Origin: Anaerolineae bacterium
GTDB lineage: Bacteria > Chloroflexota > Anaerolineae > B4-G1 > SLSP01
DNA length: 5,694 nucleotides
Assembly: GCA_021159805.1 (NCBI GenBank)
Contig: JAGHDT010000562.1
Coordinates: 1 to 5,694, forward strand
Direction: 5' to 3'
Part shown: positions 1 through 5,502 of the stretch, in pieces
How positions within the stretch are numbered: the first letter of the stretch is position 1
Layout of the letters: every line of letters begins with the position of its first letter
Translations under genes and position numbers: made by a program
The notes under the pieces: model-generated
The model's input: the letters and a program-made list of their open reading frames with translations, nothing else
Told to the model about the DNA's origin: nothing
Databases searched by the model: none

Positions 1-2
1 GA

Positions 3-68
3 CCCACTCTCAAGAGGCCCGTTGTGCTGGCAGCGCCTGACGAACGGACTAAGCTGCAGGATGTTTGA
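3..68 (+). CDS. Possible C-terminal end of an upstream gene (partial)
   Basis: An open frame enters from the left edge and ends at TGA 66-68, giving 21 residues that end in DERTKLQDV. The residues look like an ordinary soluble protein tail and many codons end in G or C, as in the neighbouring genes. A hairpin begins 10 bases after the stop, which would fit a gene end. An open run of this length is also quite likely by chance, and the other two forward frames are open for similar distances (one stops at 38-40, the other at 70-72). No family can be recognised. This is a weak call that needs the sequence to the left. Confidence 0.25.
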   Translation, partial: PTLKRPVVLAAPDERTKLQDV

Positions 69-78
69 CTAGCCCAAT

Positions 79-99
79 GGCGACGAAGCCAGTTTCGCC
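79..99 (+). terminator. Small hairpin, possible 3' end of upstream transcript
   Basis: GGCGA (79-83) pairs with TCGCC (95-99), and AA (86-87) with TT (93-94). The left arm has a two-base bulge (84-85) and the loop is five bases (88-92). It sits just after the possible gene end at 68. No T-run follows, so it is not a classical intrinsic terminator and may be coincidental. Confidence 0.2.
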
Positions 100-159
100 C
101 CAGCTGTAATTGGACGCTGGGACACAATAGTGATGGACCTGTTTGGGACGTGAAGTGGC

Positions 160-188
160 TTGCGGTGCGGGGTCCAAGTTGACATAAT
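160..188 (+). promoter_or_regulatory. Candidate promoter in AT-rich patch
   Basis: TTGCGG (160-165) and CATAAT (183-188) are separated by 17 bp. The -10 box matches the sigma-70 consensus at five of six bases, the -35 at only three. A TTGACA at 179-184 overlaps this -10, but has no good -10 at the right distance downstream. It lies about 260 bases before the protease start, so any transcript would have a long leader. This is weaker evidence than the promoter before the S1 gene. Confidence 0.25.
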
Positions 189-300
189 ATAAATAGTCAG
201 AAGATACGAGATGGGTGAACTGGCCCCCCAGCAGGCTTTTCGAATAGTGTAACCGGTCCCCCACCGGGTCTTGATCCTGTACGCGCCAAACGTTCCCGGC

Positions 301-328
301 TTGTATCAAAGGGCATTTGTGATAAGAT
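301..328 (+). promoter_or_regulatory. Candidate extended -10 promoter for protease-smpB
   Basis: TTGTAT (301-306) is followed after 16 bp by TAAGAT (323-328), preceded by TGA (320-322), which gives an extended -10 TGn element. Four of six -10 bases and three of six -35 bases match consensus. Transcription would begin near 335 and leave a leader of about 110 bases before the protease start. The location is reasonable, but the match is modest. Confidence 0.3.
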
Positions 329-385
329 AGACAGTTGTCAAACAATCATACAGAGGACGACGGAGTTGCGGCGAACCTGGATCGG

Positions 386-414
386 CGGGGCAAGACACTA
401 GGTCCCCTACCCCG
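386..414 (+). promoter_or_regulatory. Possible leader hairpin before the protease gene
   Basis: CGGGG (386-390) can pair with CCCCG (410-414). An alternative pairing uses GGGG (387-390) with CCCC (404-407). A short T-containing stretch (TTTCTG) follows. The structure would lie in the 5' leader, 22 bases before the Shine-Dalgarno sequence. It could be a weak attenuator or simply a GC-rich coincidence; the loops are long and the stems short. Confidence 0.15.
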
Positions 415-448
415 TTTCTGTGAAGCCAGGTAATCTGAGGAGAAGAAG

Positions 449-1801
449 ATGAAGAAGGTCTTACTTATCGTTGGGATATTGATTGTTGTGGGGGCGCTTG
501 TGGCTGGCGCATTTGCGGGTGGTCTGGTGATCGGTCGCGTTTCAGGTCGCTCGATGCCGGCTACGGAAGTGGCGACGGAGCCGGTGCAGGGGACCGATGA
601 GCCCGAGCCACAGGCGACGCCATTGCCCTTGGAGTCAGGAGATGTGCGGGAGGGCAATGAAGCGGAGGATGCCCTGACAGCAACACCAACTGCGGAGAGT
701 GAGAGCGGGGACGCGGGAGACGGGGAGCCCACAGCGGACTTCAACTATGACCTGGTGCGCACCGTGCTTGAGCTTCTTAAGGAGCAATACTACGGTGAGA
801 TCCCCGATGGGGACGACCTCGCCTATGGCGCCGTACGGGGGATGCTGATGACCCTCGACGATCCCTACACCTCCTTCATTGAACCGGACATCACGGCAAT
901 TCTGAATGAGGACGCGAGCGGCGCGTTTGAGGGCATCGGGGCCATGGTCTCGATGCGCGAGGATGGCTACCTGGAGATCGCCAATCTGATCCCGGGACAA
1001 CCTGCGGAGGCCGCGGGGGTGTTGACTGGCGACCTCATTGTTGCTGTGGGTGACCAATCCATCGTTGGGCTGGGTCTCTATGAGGCGATCGCCTACATCC
1101 GAGGTCCAGCAGGTACGGATGCTGAATTGGAGATTATCCGGCCGGGAGAGCCGGAGCACGTCACTATAACCGTGACGCGTGCCAGCATTGAGATGCCAAT
1201 CGTCGATTCCAAGATGCTTGAGGACGGCGTTGCCTATCTGCGGCTCACGGAGTTTGACGCAAATGCCACTGAGCGGGTCGAGGCGGCGTTGTCAGAGCTG
1301 CTTTCCGAGAGTCCACGCGCGCTGATCTTCGATCTGCGGAGCAATCCCGGTGGTTGGCTGGGGCAGGCCATCGGTGTAGCCGACCTATTCCTGGATGAAG
1401 GACTCGTAGCCATTCAGCGGGATAACACCGGACACGAGCAGCGGTTTCGATCAGCCGACGGCGATTTGGGCGAGGAGATCCCGATGGTCGTTCTGGTCAA
1501 TGGCGGCAGCGCCAGCGCCTCGGAGATCGTGGCGGGCGCGTTCCAAGATCGTGATCGTGCGGTCCTGATCGGGACAGTGACTCTTGGCAAGGGATCCGTG
1601 CAGCTCCCCAACAACCTGGATGATGGTTCACAGCTGCGCGTCACAATTGCGCGGTGGTTCACACCCGACGAGCAGGCCCTGCACACCAACGGATTGACGC
1701 CTGATATCGAAGTTGACTACACTCCCGATACGCCTGCGGGCGAGGACCCGCAGCTGCAACGGGCTATCGACTATCTGAATGAGACGGTAAATGAGAACTG
1801 A
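449..1801 (+). CDS. S41 family C-terminal processing peptidase (CtpA/Prc-type)
   Basis: This is a 450-residue membrane-anchored serine protease of the carboxyl-terminal processing peptidase family, which cuts proteins near their C-termini outside the cytoplasm. Residues 4-29 form a hydrophobic signal anchor with no lipobox cysteine. Residues 36-97 are a Pro/Glu/Thr-rich acidic linker. The conserved LDDPYTSF box is at 136-143, a PDZ domain spans about 153-245 with GIGA (162-165) as its ligand loop, and the S41 core follows. DLRSNPGG is at 295-302. The inferred catalytic Ser356 (in GSASASE), Lys381 (in GKGSVQ) and Gln385 show the S-K-Q spacing of 25 and 4 known for Prc and CtpB, so the enzyme should be active. 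GAGGAG-like purines at 437-442 (GAGGAG) lie 6 bases before ATG 449 and fix the start. Its end overlaps smpB by 11 bases. The family is certain; the substrate is unknown. Confidence 0.96.
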   Translation: MKKVLLIVGILIVVGALVAGAFAGGLVIGRVSGRSMPATEVATEPVQGTDEPEPQATPLPLESGDVREGNEAEDALTATPTAESESGDAGDGEPTADFNYDLVRTVLELLKEQYYGEIPDGDDLAYGAVRGMLMTLDDPYTSFIEPDITAILNEDASGAFEGIGAMVSMREDGYLEIANLIPGQPAEAAGVLTGDLIVAVGDQSIVGLGLYEAIAYIRGPAGTDAELEIIRPGEPEHVTITVTRASIEMPIVDSKMLEDGVAYLRLTEFDANATERVEAALSELLSESPRALIFDLRSNPGGWLGQAIGVADLFLDEGLVAIQRDNTGHEQRFRSADGDLGEEIPMVVLVNGGSASASEIVAGAFQDRDRAVLIGTVTLGKGSVQLPNNLDDGSQLRVTIARWFTPDEQALHTNGLTPDIEVDYTPDTPAGEDPQLQRAIDYLNETVNEN

Positions 1802-2258
1802 CGACGTGAAGGTTGTCGCGACAAACCGCAAAGCTCGGTTTGAGTACACGATCGAGGATAGGTACGAAGCAGGCATTGTGCTAACCGGCACAGAGATCAA
1901 ATCCATTCGCGCCGGCGCAGTGAGCCTCGGCGAGGGGTATGCGACGCTGCGCAACCACGAGCTGTGGCTGGTGGACGTCCACATTGCCGTCTATGAGCAA
2001 GCCGGGCGGTCTAGTCACGACCCGACCCGCCAAAGGAAGCTGCTCCTGCACCGCCGGGAGATTGCCAAGCTGGAACGCGCTATACAACAGTCCGGCTATA
2101 CGGTTGTACCGCTGAGGATGTATATGAAGGGACCCTATGCCAAGGTTGAGATCGGCCTGGCCAAGGGCAAGCGCCAATATGATAAGCGGCGGGTGATCGC
2201 CGAGCGAGATTCACGGCGGCGCATCAGTCGCGAGCTGAAAGAATACTCCAAAGGGTGA
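1791..2258 (+). CDS. smpB: SsrA-binding protein SmpB
   Basis: SmpB binds the tRNA-like part of tmRNA and brings it to ribosomes stalled on broken mRNAs, so that the nascent chain is tagged for degradation and the ribosome is freed in the cytoplasm. The 155-residue product has the family's usual length and signatures in order: NRKARFEY (12-19), EAGIVLTGTEIKSIRAG (27-43), the DPTRQRKLLLHRREI stretch (77-91), GYTVVPLRMY (102-111), KVEIGLAKGKRQYDKR (118-133) and the basic C-terminal tail, which in the family becomes helical in the ribosomal decoding region. ATG 1791 lies inside the 3' end of the protease gene; the stop of that gene is at 1799-1801. Only a weak purine stretch (GAGACGG, 1781-1787) precedes it, so translation is probably coupled. 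A GTG at 1806 is a possible but less likely start. The tmRNA gene itself is not in the window. Confidence 0.97.
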   Translation: MRTDDVKVVATNRKARFEYTIEDRYEAGIVLTGTEIKSIRAGAVSLGEGYATLRNHELWLVDVHIAVYEQAGRSSHDPTRQRKLLLHRREIAKLERAIQQSGYTVVPLRMYMKGPYAKVEIGLAKGKRQYDKRRVIAERDSRRRISRELKEYSKG

Positions 2259-2272
2259 GGCACTGCTTCGGA

Positions 2273-2291
2273 TGAGGAACTACTTCCCTCA
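2273..2291 (+). terminator. Weak hairpin after smpB
   Basis: TGAGGAA (2273-2279) pairs with TTC and CTCA (2284-2291) around one bulged C, with a CTAC loop. It starts 15 bases after the smpB stop. The bases after it are CTTTGGGG, not a T-run, so termination by this hairpin alone is doubtful. Confidence 0.2.
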
Positions 2292-2331
2292 CTTTGGGGA
2301 TGGGCGATGGCCCCCTAGAGAGGTGGATTGT

Positions 2332-2383
2332 GCTCACGCTGGAGTGTGGCGTACGTATTTTCTAAGCGAAAGATACCCTACGC
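2332..2383 (+). promoter_or_regulatory. Two adjacent imperfect hairpins upstream of the S1-gene promoter
   Basis: The first hairpin (2332-2350) pairs GC and CACGC with GTGTG and GC around a TGGA loop, with one bulged T and one G-T pair. The second (2349-2383) is longer: GCGTA, GTAT and TTTC pair with GAAA, ATAC and TACGC around the loop TAAGC. That gives 13 base pairs interrupted by bulges at 2354, 2372 and 2377-2378. The two share 2349-2350, so they cannot both form completely. The right edge is 15 bases before the -35 box. They could be the 3' end structure of the smpB transcript, although no T-run follows, or an inverted-repeat protein site. The pairing is visible in the sequence; the role is not known. 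Confidence 0.35.
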
Positions 2384-2398
2384 AGGGAGGAGGCGCGT

Positions 2399-2426
2399 TT
2401 GACAAGCCTGTGCATTGCACTATAAT
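2399..2426 (+). promoter_or_regulatory. Perfect consensus sigma-70-type promoter
   Basis: TTGACA (2399-2404) and TATAAT (2421-2426) match the housekeeping consensus at all twelve positions, separated by 16 bp, one less than the optimum of 17. The sequence around the -10 is AT-rich against a GC-rich flank. Transcription should start near 2433, giving a leader of about 43 bases before the ATG at 2476. This predicts strong constitutive expression of the S1-domain gene, independent of the protease-smpB pair. Confidence 0.8.
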
Positions 2427-2458
2427 ATATAGCTGTTATAGATAGCATCCACCTGTTC

Positions 2459-2464
2459 AAGGAG
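2459..2464 (+). promoter_or_regulatory. Ribosome binding site of the S1-domain gene
   Basis: AAGGAG lies 11 bases before ATG 2476. The match to the Shine-Dalgarno core is good and the spacing is slightly long. It supports the chosen start. Confidence 0.7.
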
Positions 2465-2475
2465 TAAGTAAGCGA

Positions 2476-3177
2476 ATGCCGGAAGAGACGATACAACAAC
2501 CCACGTCGATCGGGGAGATTCAGCCCAAGATGTACCTGCAGGGCACCATCACACGAACGGAGCTCTACGGTGCGTTCGTAGATGTGGGGTTAGAACGTAA
2601 TGGACTTATGCATATCTCAAGGCTTGCCACCGGCAGGGTCAAGAAGGTGACCGATGTCGTCAATGTAGGCGACCAGGTCTCGGTTTGGGTCCAGAGTGTG
2701 GACCCCGATCGAGGTCGCATTGCCCTCACTATGGTCGAGCCTCCCGACGTCGAGTGGCAGGACCTGGAGGTCGGGCAGACCTTTTACGGTAAGGTCGTGC
2801 GAATGGAGCGATACGGTGTTTTTGTAGACATCGGCGCAGAGCGCCCCGGCCTACTGCACGTGCGCGAAATGGGCACCTACGTCCGCAATCCCGAGGAAAT
2901 CACGCACATGGGTGCGACTATTCAGGTCACGGTCCGCAGCGTGGATCGGCGCAAGCGCCAGATTGATTTCACTTTGAACACAGGAGATCCCCAGCCCGAC
3001 GTCGTCGAAGACGAAGAGCCTGGTGTCTCCCCGATGGAGATCGCTTTCCTGCAGGCGCAAGAACAAGCACAGGGCGATGGGCGCCGCTTCCGTGAGCGCG
3101 GGAGCCGCAAGCGACGGGGCCGTGGCAGCAACAACGAGGACATGGAAGACATCTTCCGCCGCACCCTTAGCGAGTAG
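2476..3177 (+). CDS. Two-domain S1 RNA-binding protein
   Basis: This 233-residue protein holds two S1 (OB-fold) RNA-binding domains, at about 15-88 and 96-167. Each shows the family pattern: a G-x-V/I strand start, then YGAFVDVG or YGVFVDIG, then GLMHIS or GLLHVR, and a final strand near a basic DRxxGRI-like or DRRKRQI segment. An acidic stretch (about 175-182) follows, then a Gln-rich segment and a strongly basic patch (RGSRKRRGRG, 208-217), ending in an acidic-to-amphipathic tail. The tail is probably disordered and may add RNA contacts. E. coli ribosomal protein S1 has six such domains, so this is a short relative rather than a full-length S1. It may act in translation initiation, ribosome binding or mRNA handling in the cytoplasm; the exact role cannot be read from the sequence. 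It has its own strong promoter and a hairpin downstream. Confidence 0.92.
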   Translation: MPEETIQQPTSIGEIQPKMYLQGTITRTELYGAFVDVGLERNGLMHISRLATGRVKKVTDVVNVGDQVSVWVQSVDPDRGRIALTMVEPPDVEWQDLEVGQTFYGKVVRMERYGVFVDIGAERPGLLHVREMGTYVRNPEEITHMGATIQVTVRSVDRRKRQIDFTLNTGDPQPDVVEDEEPGVSPMEIAFLQAQEQAQGDGRRFRERGSRKRRGRGSNNEDMEDIFRRTLSE

Positions 3178-3204
3178 CTGGCCACAGACTTACAGATAAC
3201 GCCA

Positions 3205-3230
3205 ACGGGGCGGCCCGCAAGCCGTCCCGT
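3205..3230. terminator. GC-rich hairpin between convergent genes, probable terminator
   Basis: ACGGGGCGGC (3205-3214) pairs with GCCGTCCCGT (3221-3230) over ten base pairs with one G-T pair and a six-base loop. It lies 27 bases after the stop of the S1-domain gene and 41 bases after the end of the opposing oxidoreductase gene (3272, read leftwards). The following + strand bases (GTTCTCAT) are only partly T-rich, and the other side is no better. It may serve both convergent transcripts. Confidence 0.55.
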
Positions 3231-3242
3231 GTTCTCATGGAG

Positions 3243-3268
3243 TCACGATGTGCTGTGTGACCTCGTGA
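3243..3268 (-). terminator. Weak inverted repeat after the oxidoreductase gene
   Basis: TCACGA (3243-3248) and TCGTGA (3263-3268) are perfect inverted copies with a 14-base loop. An alternative pairing uses GTCAC (3242-3246) with GTGAC (3257-3261). It starts 3 bases beyond the stop codon of the minus-strand gene. No T-run follows on either strand, so it may help protect or end the transcript but is not a clear terminator. Confidence 0.25.
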
Positions 3269-3271
3269 AGA

Positions 3272-4033
3272 CTAGCCCTCCGCCAGAGCCTCATCGATCA
3301 GCCTCCGGATACCCTCAGGGTCGTTACCTGAGATCATCGTGCCGTTAACCAAGAACGTGGGTGTGGCAGACACGCCGCTATTGTCGACGAAGACCATCTC
3401 CTGCAGCGCGTCGAGATACCGCTGATCCTGCACGCACGCATCAAACTGATCTTCATCGATACCGGCGACACGGGCGGCGCGGCCAACATTGTAGGTGCCG
3501 AGCTCCAGAGACTGGAAAAGTGCATGCTTGTACTCAAAGTAGCGCCCCTGTTCTGCTGCGCAGAGGGTGGAGAGAGCGGCGCCCTCCTCCAGGCTGCGCC
3601 TAAAACCATAGAAATGGTCCACGTAGCGAACCTTGCCGGTCGCCACGTACTCATCCAAGATCTCGGGCAGGGCATTGAGGTTGTAGTTGCGGCAGTGACT
3701 GCAGAAGATATCACTGAACTCGATGATGACCACCGGTGCGTCTGCCTCTCCCAGTGCTGGCAGCCACTTCCGAGCCGTGCCAGACCCAGCCGGGTTCGGA
3801 TAGAGATAGTCGGTCTCACCAGCATCGTATGAGTAACCGCTGATCCCAGAGAGCCATTCGGCCTCACGCGGGCCGCTGCCGGGCGACTTCGGTGATAGCA
3901 GCGATGGCACTGCGACCAGTACAACAACGAGGAGCAGGGCGCCACCTAGCCCCCACCGCAACCAGGTCTGAGATCTCTGCCGGCTCCGTCGACTTCGGTG
4001 TTGTGATCTCGATGATGTCTTGGTTTTTGCCAT
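3272..4033 (-). CDS. Membrane-anchored DsbA-like thiol-disulfide oxidoreductase
   Basis: This 253-residue exported thioredoxin-fold protein belongs to the DsbA/BdbD (thioredoxin_4) group, which forms or rearranges disulfide bonds outside the cytoplasm. The N-terminus is very basic (seven Arg/Lys in residues 9-20), then a single membrane segment spans about 27-46. The thioredoxin fold begins near residue 97. The active site CSHC is at 111-114 after VVIIEFSDIF, and the cis-proline is Pro225 in ATPTFLVNG. Cys158 (in TLCAAEQGRYFEY) and Cys200 (in FDACV) are at positions often cysteine in this group and may form a structural disulfide. The start is ATG 4033, with AGAGAGG (4051-4045) 11 bases upstream. 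The frame stays open further upstream, but that stretch overlaps the preceding gene and has no family resemblance. The upstream membrane-protein gene ends 8 bases before, so the two are surely co-transcribed. A role as oxidase or isomerase cannot be told apart. Confidence 0.94.
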   Translation of the reverse strand: MAKTKTSSRSQHRSRRSRQRSQTWLRWGLGGALLLVVVLVAVPSLLSPKSPGSGPREAEWLSGISGYSYDAGETDYLYPNPAGSGTARKWLPALGEADAPVVIIEFSDIFCSHCRNYNLNALPEILDEYVATGKVRYVDHFYGFRRSLEEGAALSTLCAAEQGRYFEYKHALFQSLELGTYNVGRAARVAGIDEDQFDACVQDQRYLDALQEMVFVDNSGVSATPTFLVNGTMISGNDPEGIRRLIDEALAEG

Positions 4034-4041
4034 CTGTTGTA

Positions 4042-5502
4042 TTACCTCTCTACGTAGATGCTCTGACAGAGGATAACCGAGTCCAGCCGCTGACCGCACT
4101 GCGCTGCCACGACGGGTAACCGCGCGTGAGTATCCAGAGTGAACAGCCCTACCGAGACCAGATACGATCCTGCTGCTGCATCGTCCGGTATCCTCAACTG
4201 ATGCCGGTCCACGACATAGCGATCGGTTGGCCACAGGTCCGTCGGGAAGCCCCCCGGGTTTAGATGGTCCGACTGACTCTGTATCTGTCCCTCGGGATAG
4301 ACGAGATGCACGAAGGATTGGTACGTTGCCGTGATGGGGTGCTCCGCGATCCAGTAGAGCGTGATCTCCAGTGTGTCGCCGGGCAGGACCACGTCGCTTG
4401 AGAGATCGTAGGCCAGCATAGATACCTCGCCACCGAAGTTGGCGTGTTGCTGGAAATCGGCTGGGATCGGGGTGTCAAGTGGCGACATAGTGTCAAACCA
4501 CGCCTGGGGATCGAAGACGGTGGCCTTGAGCAACCCGACGGCGATGACAATGCCACCTATCGCGGCGACAGCACAGGCCTCACGTCCCACACTGATCTGC
4601 CCGGGGCGGTGCGTATCGAGCGGGCGCCGGGCCGTCGTCACCAGCTCAGAAGCTGTGTAGCGGCGATCACGCAGCGTCAGATAAGTCATCGTGGCCAGCA
4701 GCAGCGCCACACCCAGTCCTGATAGGTCCCATGCCAGATCTCGGATGGGTGTGGACTCAAAGCGCACCACAACGTCGTGCCGCCCCCCTGGGACAGCGAC
4801 GGTGATGAAGCCCTCCGGATGCGCGATCTCTATAGGCACGGGGATCCCATCCACGTATCCCTGCCAGCCCGGGAAGTCAAATAGGTAGAGACGCAGTTGG
4901 AAGGCTTCACTGGCTGTTACAGAGAAACGGTTGACCCAGGGAAGGTCCGGCACAATCGTAACTGCGGCCCCATCGGGGAGGGTATGGCGATTGACCCGAT
5001 CCACCGGCGGCTTCCTGAACGAGGCGATGACGCTCTCCTGCGGACCGGGGATCATCTCCACGGATGTCGGGACGAAGTCATTGGTCGAAGTTGTACCTCG
5101 CCAACGCCCACCAAGTTCAGCGGCTATGATGTCCTCCTGGGCAATAAACCCAAGGCCCGGCTCCCACGACAGCGCAGAGATCCCTGGAAGCGCACTCGCC
5201 AGGATTCCGACGGCAACCGCACCCAGGATAGCCGGTGTGAGGGCTGCCAAGCGGTGTGACCCGTCTCTCATAGGACTGGGAAGAGCGCCGAGGCCGGCGA
5301 CAGGCGGTATCAGGAGCGCAGCGACAGGCCCCAGGAAGCGCCAAGGAAACTGGTAGTAGGATAGCCCGGGTACCGACTCCCAGAGCGGCCGGGAACTGGG
5401 AAGGATCAACCACAGCAGAAGCCCACTGCTCAGAGCATAGAACCCAATGTCCCTGAAACGGCGCCCGCGTACGGCGTACAGCGTGCCGCCCAGAGCCAAC
5501 AC
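4042..5502 (-). CDS. PTPS-related multi-pass membrane protein, C-terminal part (frameshifted)
   Basis: This open frame gives 486 residues of a large membrane protein resembling the '6-pyruvoyl-tetrahydropterin synthase-related' membrane family, which is similar to YfhO and GT39-type glycosyltransferases and frequent in Chloroflexota. Hydrophobic segments lie near residues 2-11 (the end of one), 17-34, 54-73, 86-108, 258-277 and 309-328. GLSYYQFPWRFLG (46-58) and the FDFPGWQGYVDGIPV segment (208-222) are typical of the family. After the last membrane segment comes a beta-rich domain (about 355-485) with YDLSSDVVLPGDTLE (365-379) and SFVHL (396-400). The family's enzymatic activity is not established; a role in envelope or lipid-linked sugar metabolism is inference. 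The nominal first codon, GTG 5502, has no ribosome binding site and lies inside a membrane segment, so it is not a true start: the protein continues upstream in another frame. It ends at TAA 4042, 8 bases before the oxidoreductase gene. Cys469 and Cys479 near the end are unusual. Confidence 0.85.
   Translation of the reverse strand: MLALGGTLYAVRGRRFRDIGFYALSSGLLLWLILPSSRPLWESVPGLSYYQFPWRFLGPVAALLIPPVAGLGALPSPMRDGSHRLAALTPAILGAVAVGILASALPGISALSWEPGLGFIAQEDIIAAELGGRWRGTTSTNDFVPTSVEMIPGPQESVIASFRKPPVDRVNRHTLPDGAAVTIVPDLPWVNRFSVTASEAFQLRLYLFDFPGWQGYVDGIPVPIEIAHPEGFITVAVPGGRHDVVVRFESTPIRDLAWDLSGLGVALLLATMTYLTLRDRRYTASELVTTARRPLDTHRPGQISVGREACAVAAIGGIVIAVGLLKATVFDPQAWFDTMSPLDTPIPADFQQHANFGGEVSMLAYDLSSDVVLPGDTLEITLYWIAEHPITATYQSFVHLVYPEGQIQSQSDHLNPGGFPTDLWPTDRYVVDRHQLRIPDDAAAGSYLVSVGLFTLDTHARLPVVAAQCGQRLDSVILCQSIYVER
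4044..4051 (-). promoter_or_regulatory. Ribosome binding site overlapping the preceding stop codon
   Basis: Read on the minus strand, AGAGAGGT spans 4051-4044. It lies within the last codons (GAG AGG) and the first stop base of the membrane-protein gene, 11 bases before the oxidoreductase ATG. This placement fits translational coupling and decides the start at 4033. Confidence 0.6.

Larger units (their letters stand above)
69..448. other. Long non-coding upstream region
   Basis: About 380 bases lie before the protease gene without a convincing gene. A minus-strand open frame covers much of it (345 down to 49). It would start at TTG with no ribosome binding site, is rich in Cys, His, Tyr and Trp, and matches no family I recognise, so I do not call it. 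What can be seen is the hairpin at 79-99, an AT-rich patch at 179-195 (TTGACATAATATAAATA) inside more GC-rich sequence, a CCGGT/ACCGG hairpin with a five-C loop at 253-267, a promoter-like site at 301-328 and a possible leader hairpin at 386-414. The region probably carries the promoter and 5' leader of the protease-smpB pair. Confidence 0.5.

Noticed and set aside
179..208. Promoter using TTGACA at 179-184 as its -35 box
   Set aside because: The bases 16-18 bp downstream (AAGATACG) match the -10 consensus poorly, so only the alternative reading with CATAAT as -10 is listed.
49..345. Minus-strand open frame of 98 codons in the upstream region
   Set aside because: It starts at TTG without a ribosome binding site, has unusual residue content, matches no family I recognise, and overlaps the likely promoter region of the protease gene.
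346..744. Minus-strand open frame opposite the start of the protease gene
   Set aside because: It is Ser/Pro/Thr-rich low-complexity sequence produced by the opposite strand of the protease's acidic linker, and it lies over a certain gene.
1414..1984. Minus-strand open frames opposite the protease and smpB
   Set aside because: They are frame shadows of two well-recognised genes, with no ribosome binding site or family motif of their own.
2259..2398. tmRNA (ssrA) gene next to smpB
   Set aside because: ssrA is often near smpB, but the gap is too short for a standard tmRNA (about 350 bases), and no tRNA-like ends with a T-loop motif or tag reading frame were seen.
4034..4234. N-terminal extension of the DsbA-like protein
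   Set aside because: It overlaps the end of the membrane-protein gene in another frame and shows no family resemblance. A ribosome binding site and a basic N-terminus with a membrane anchor place the start at 4033.
4439..5356. Plus-strand open frames opposite the membrane-protein gene
   Set aside because: Several short overlapping frames rich in Arg, Pro and Ser lie antisense to a gene supported by family motifs and hydrophobic segments.
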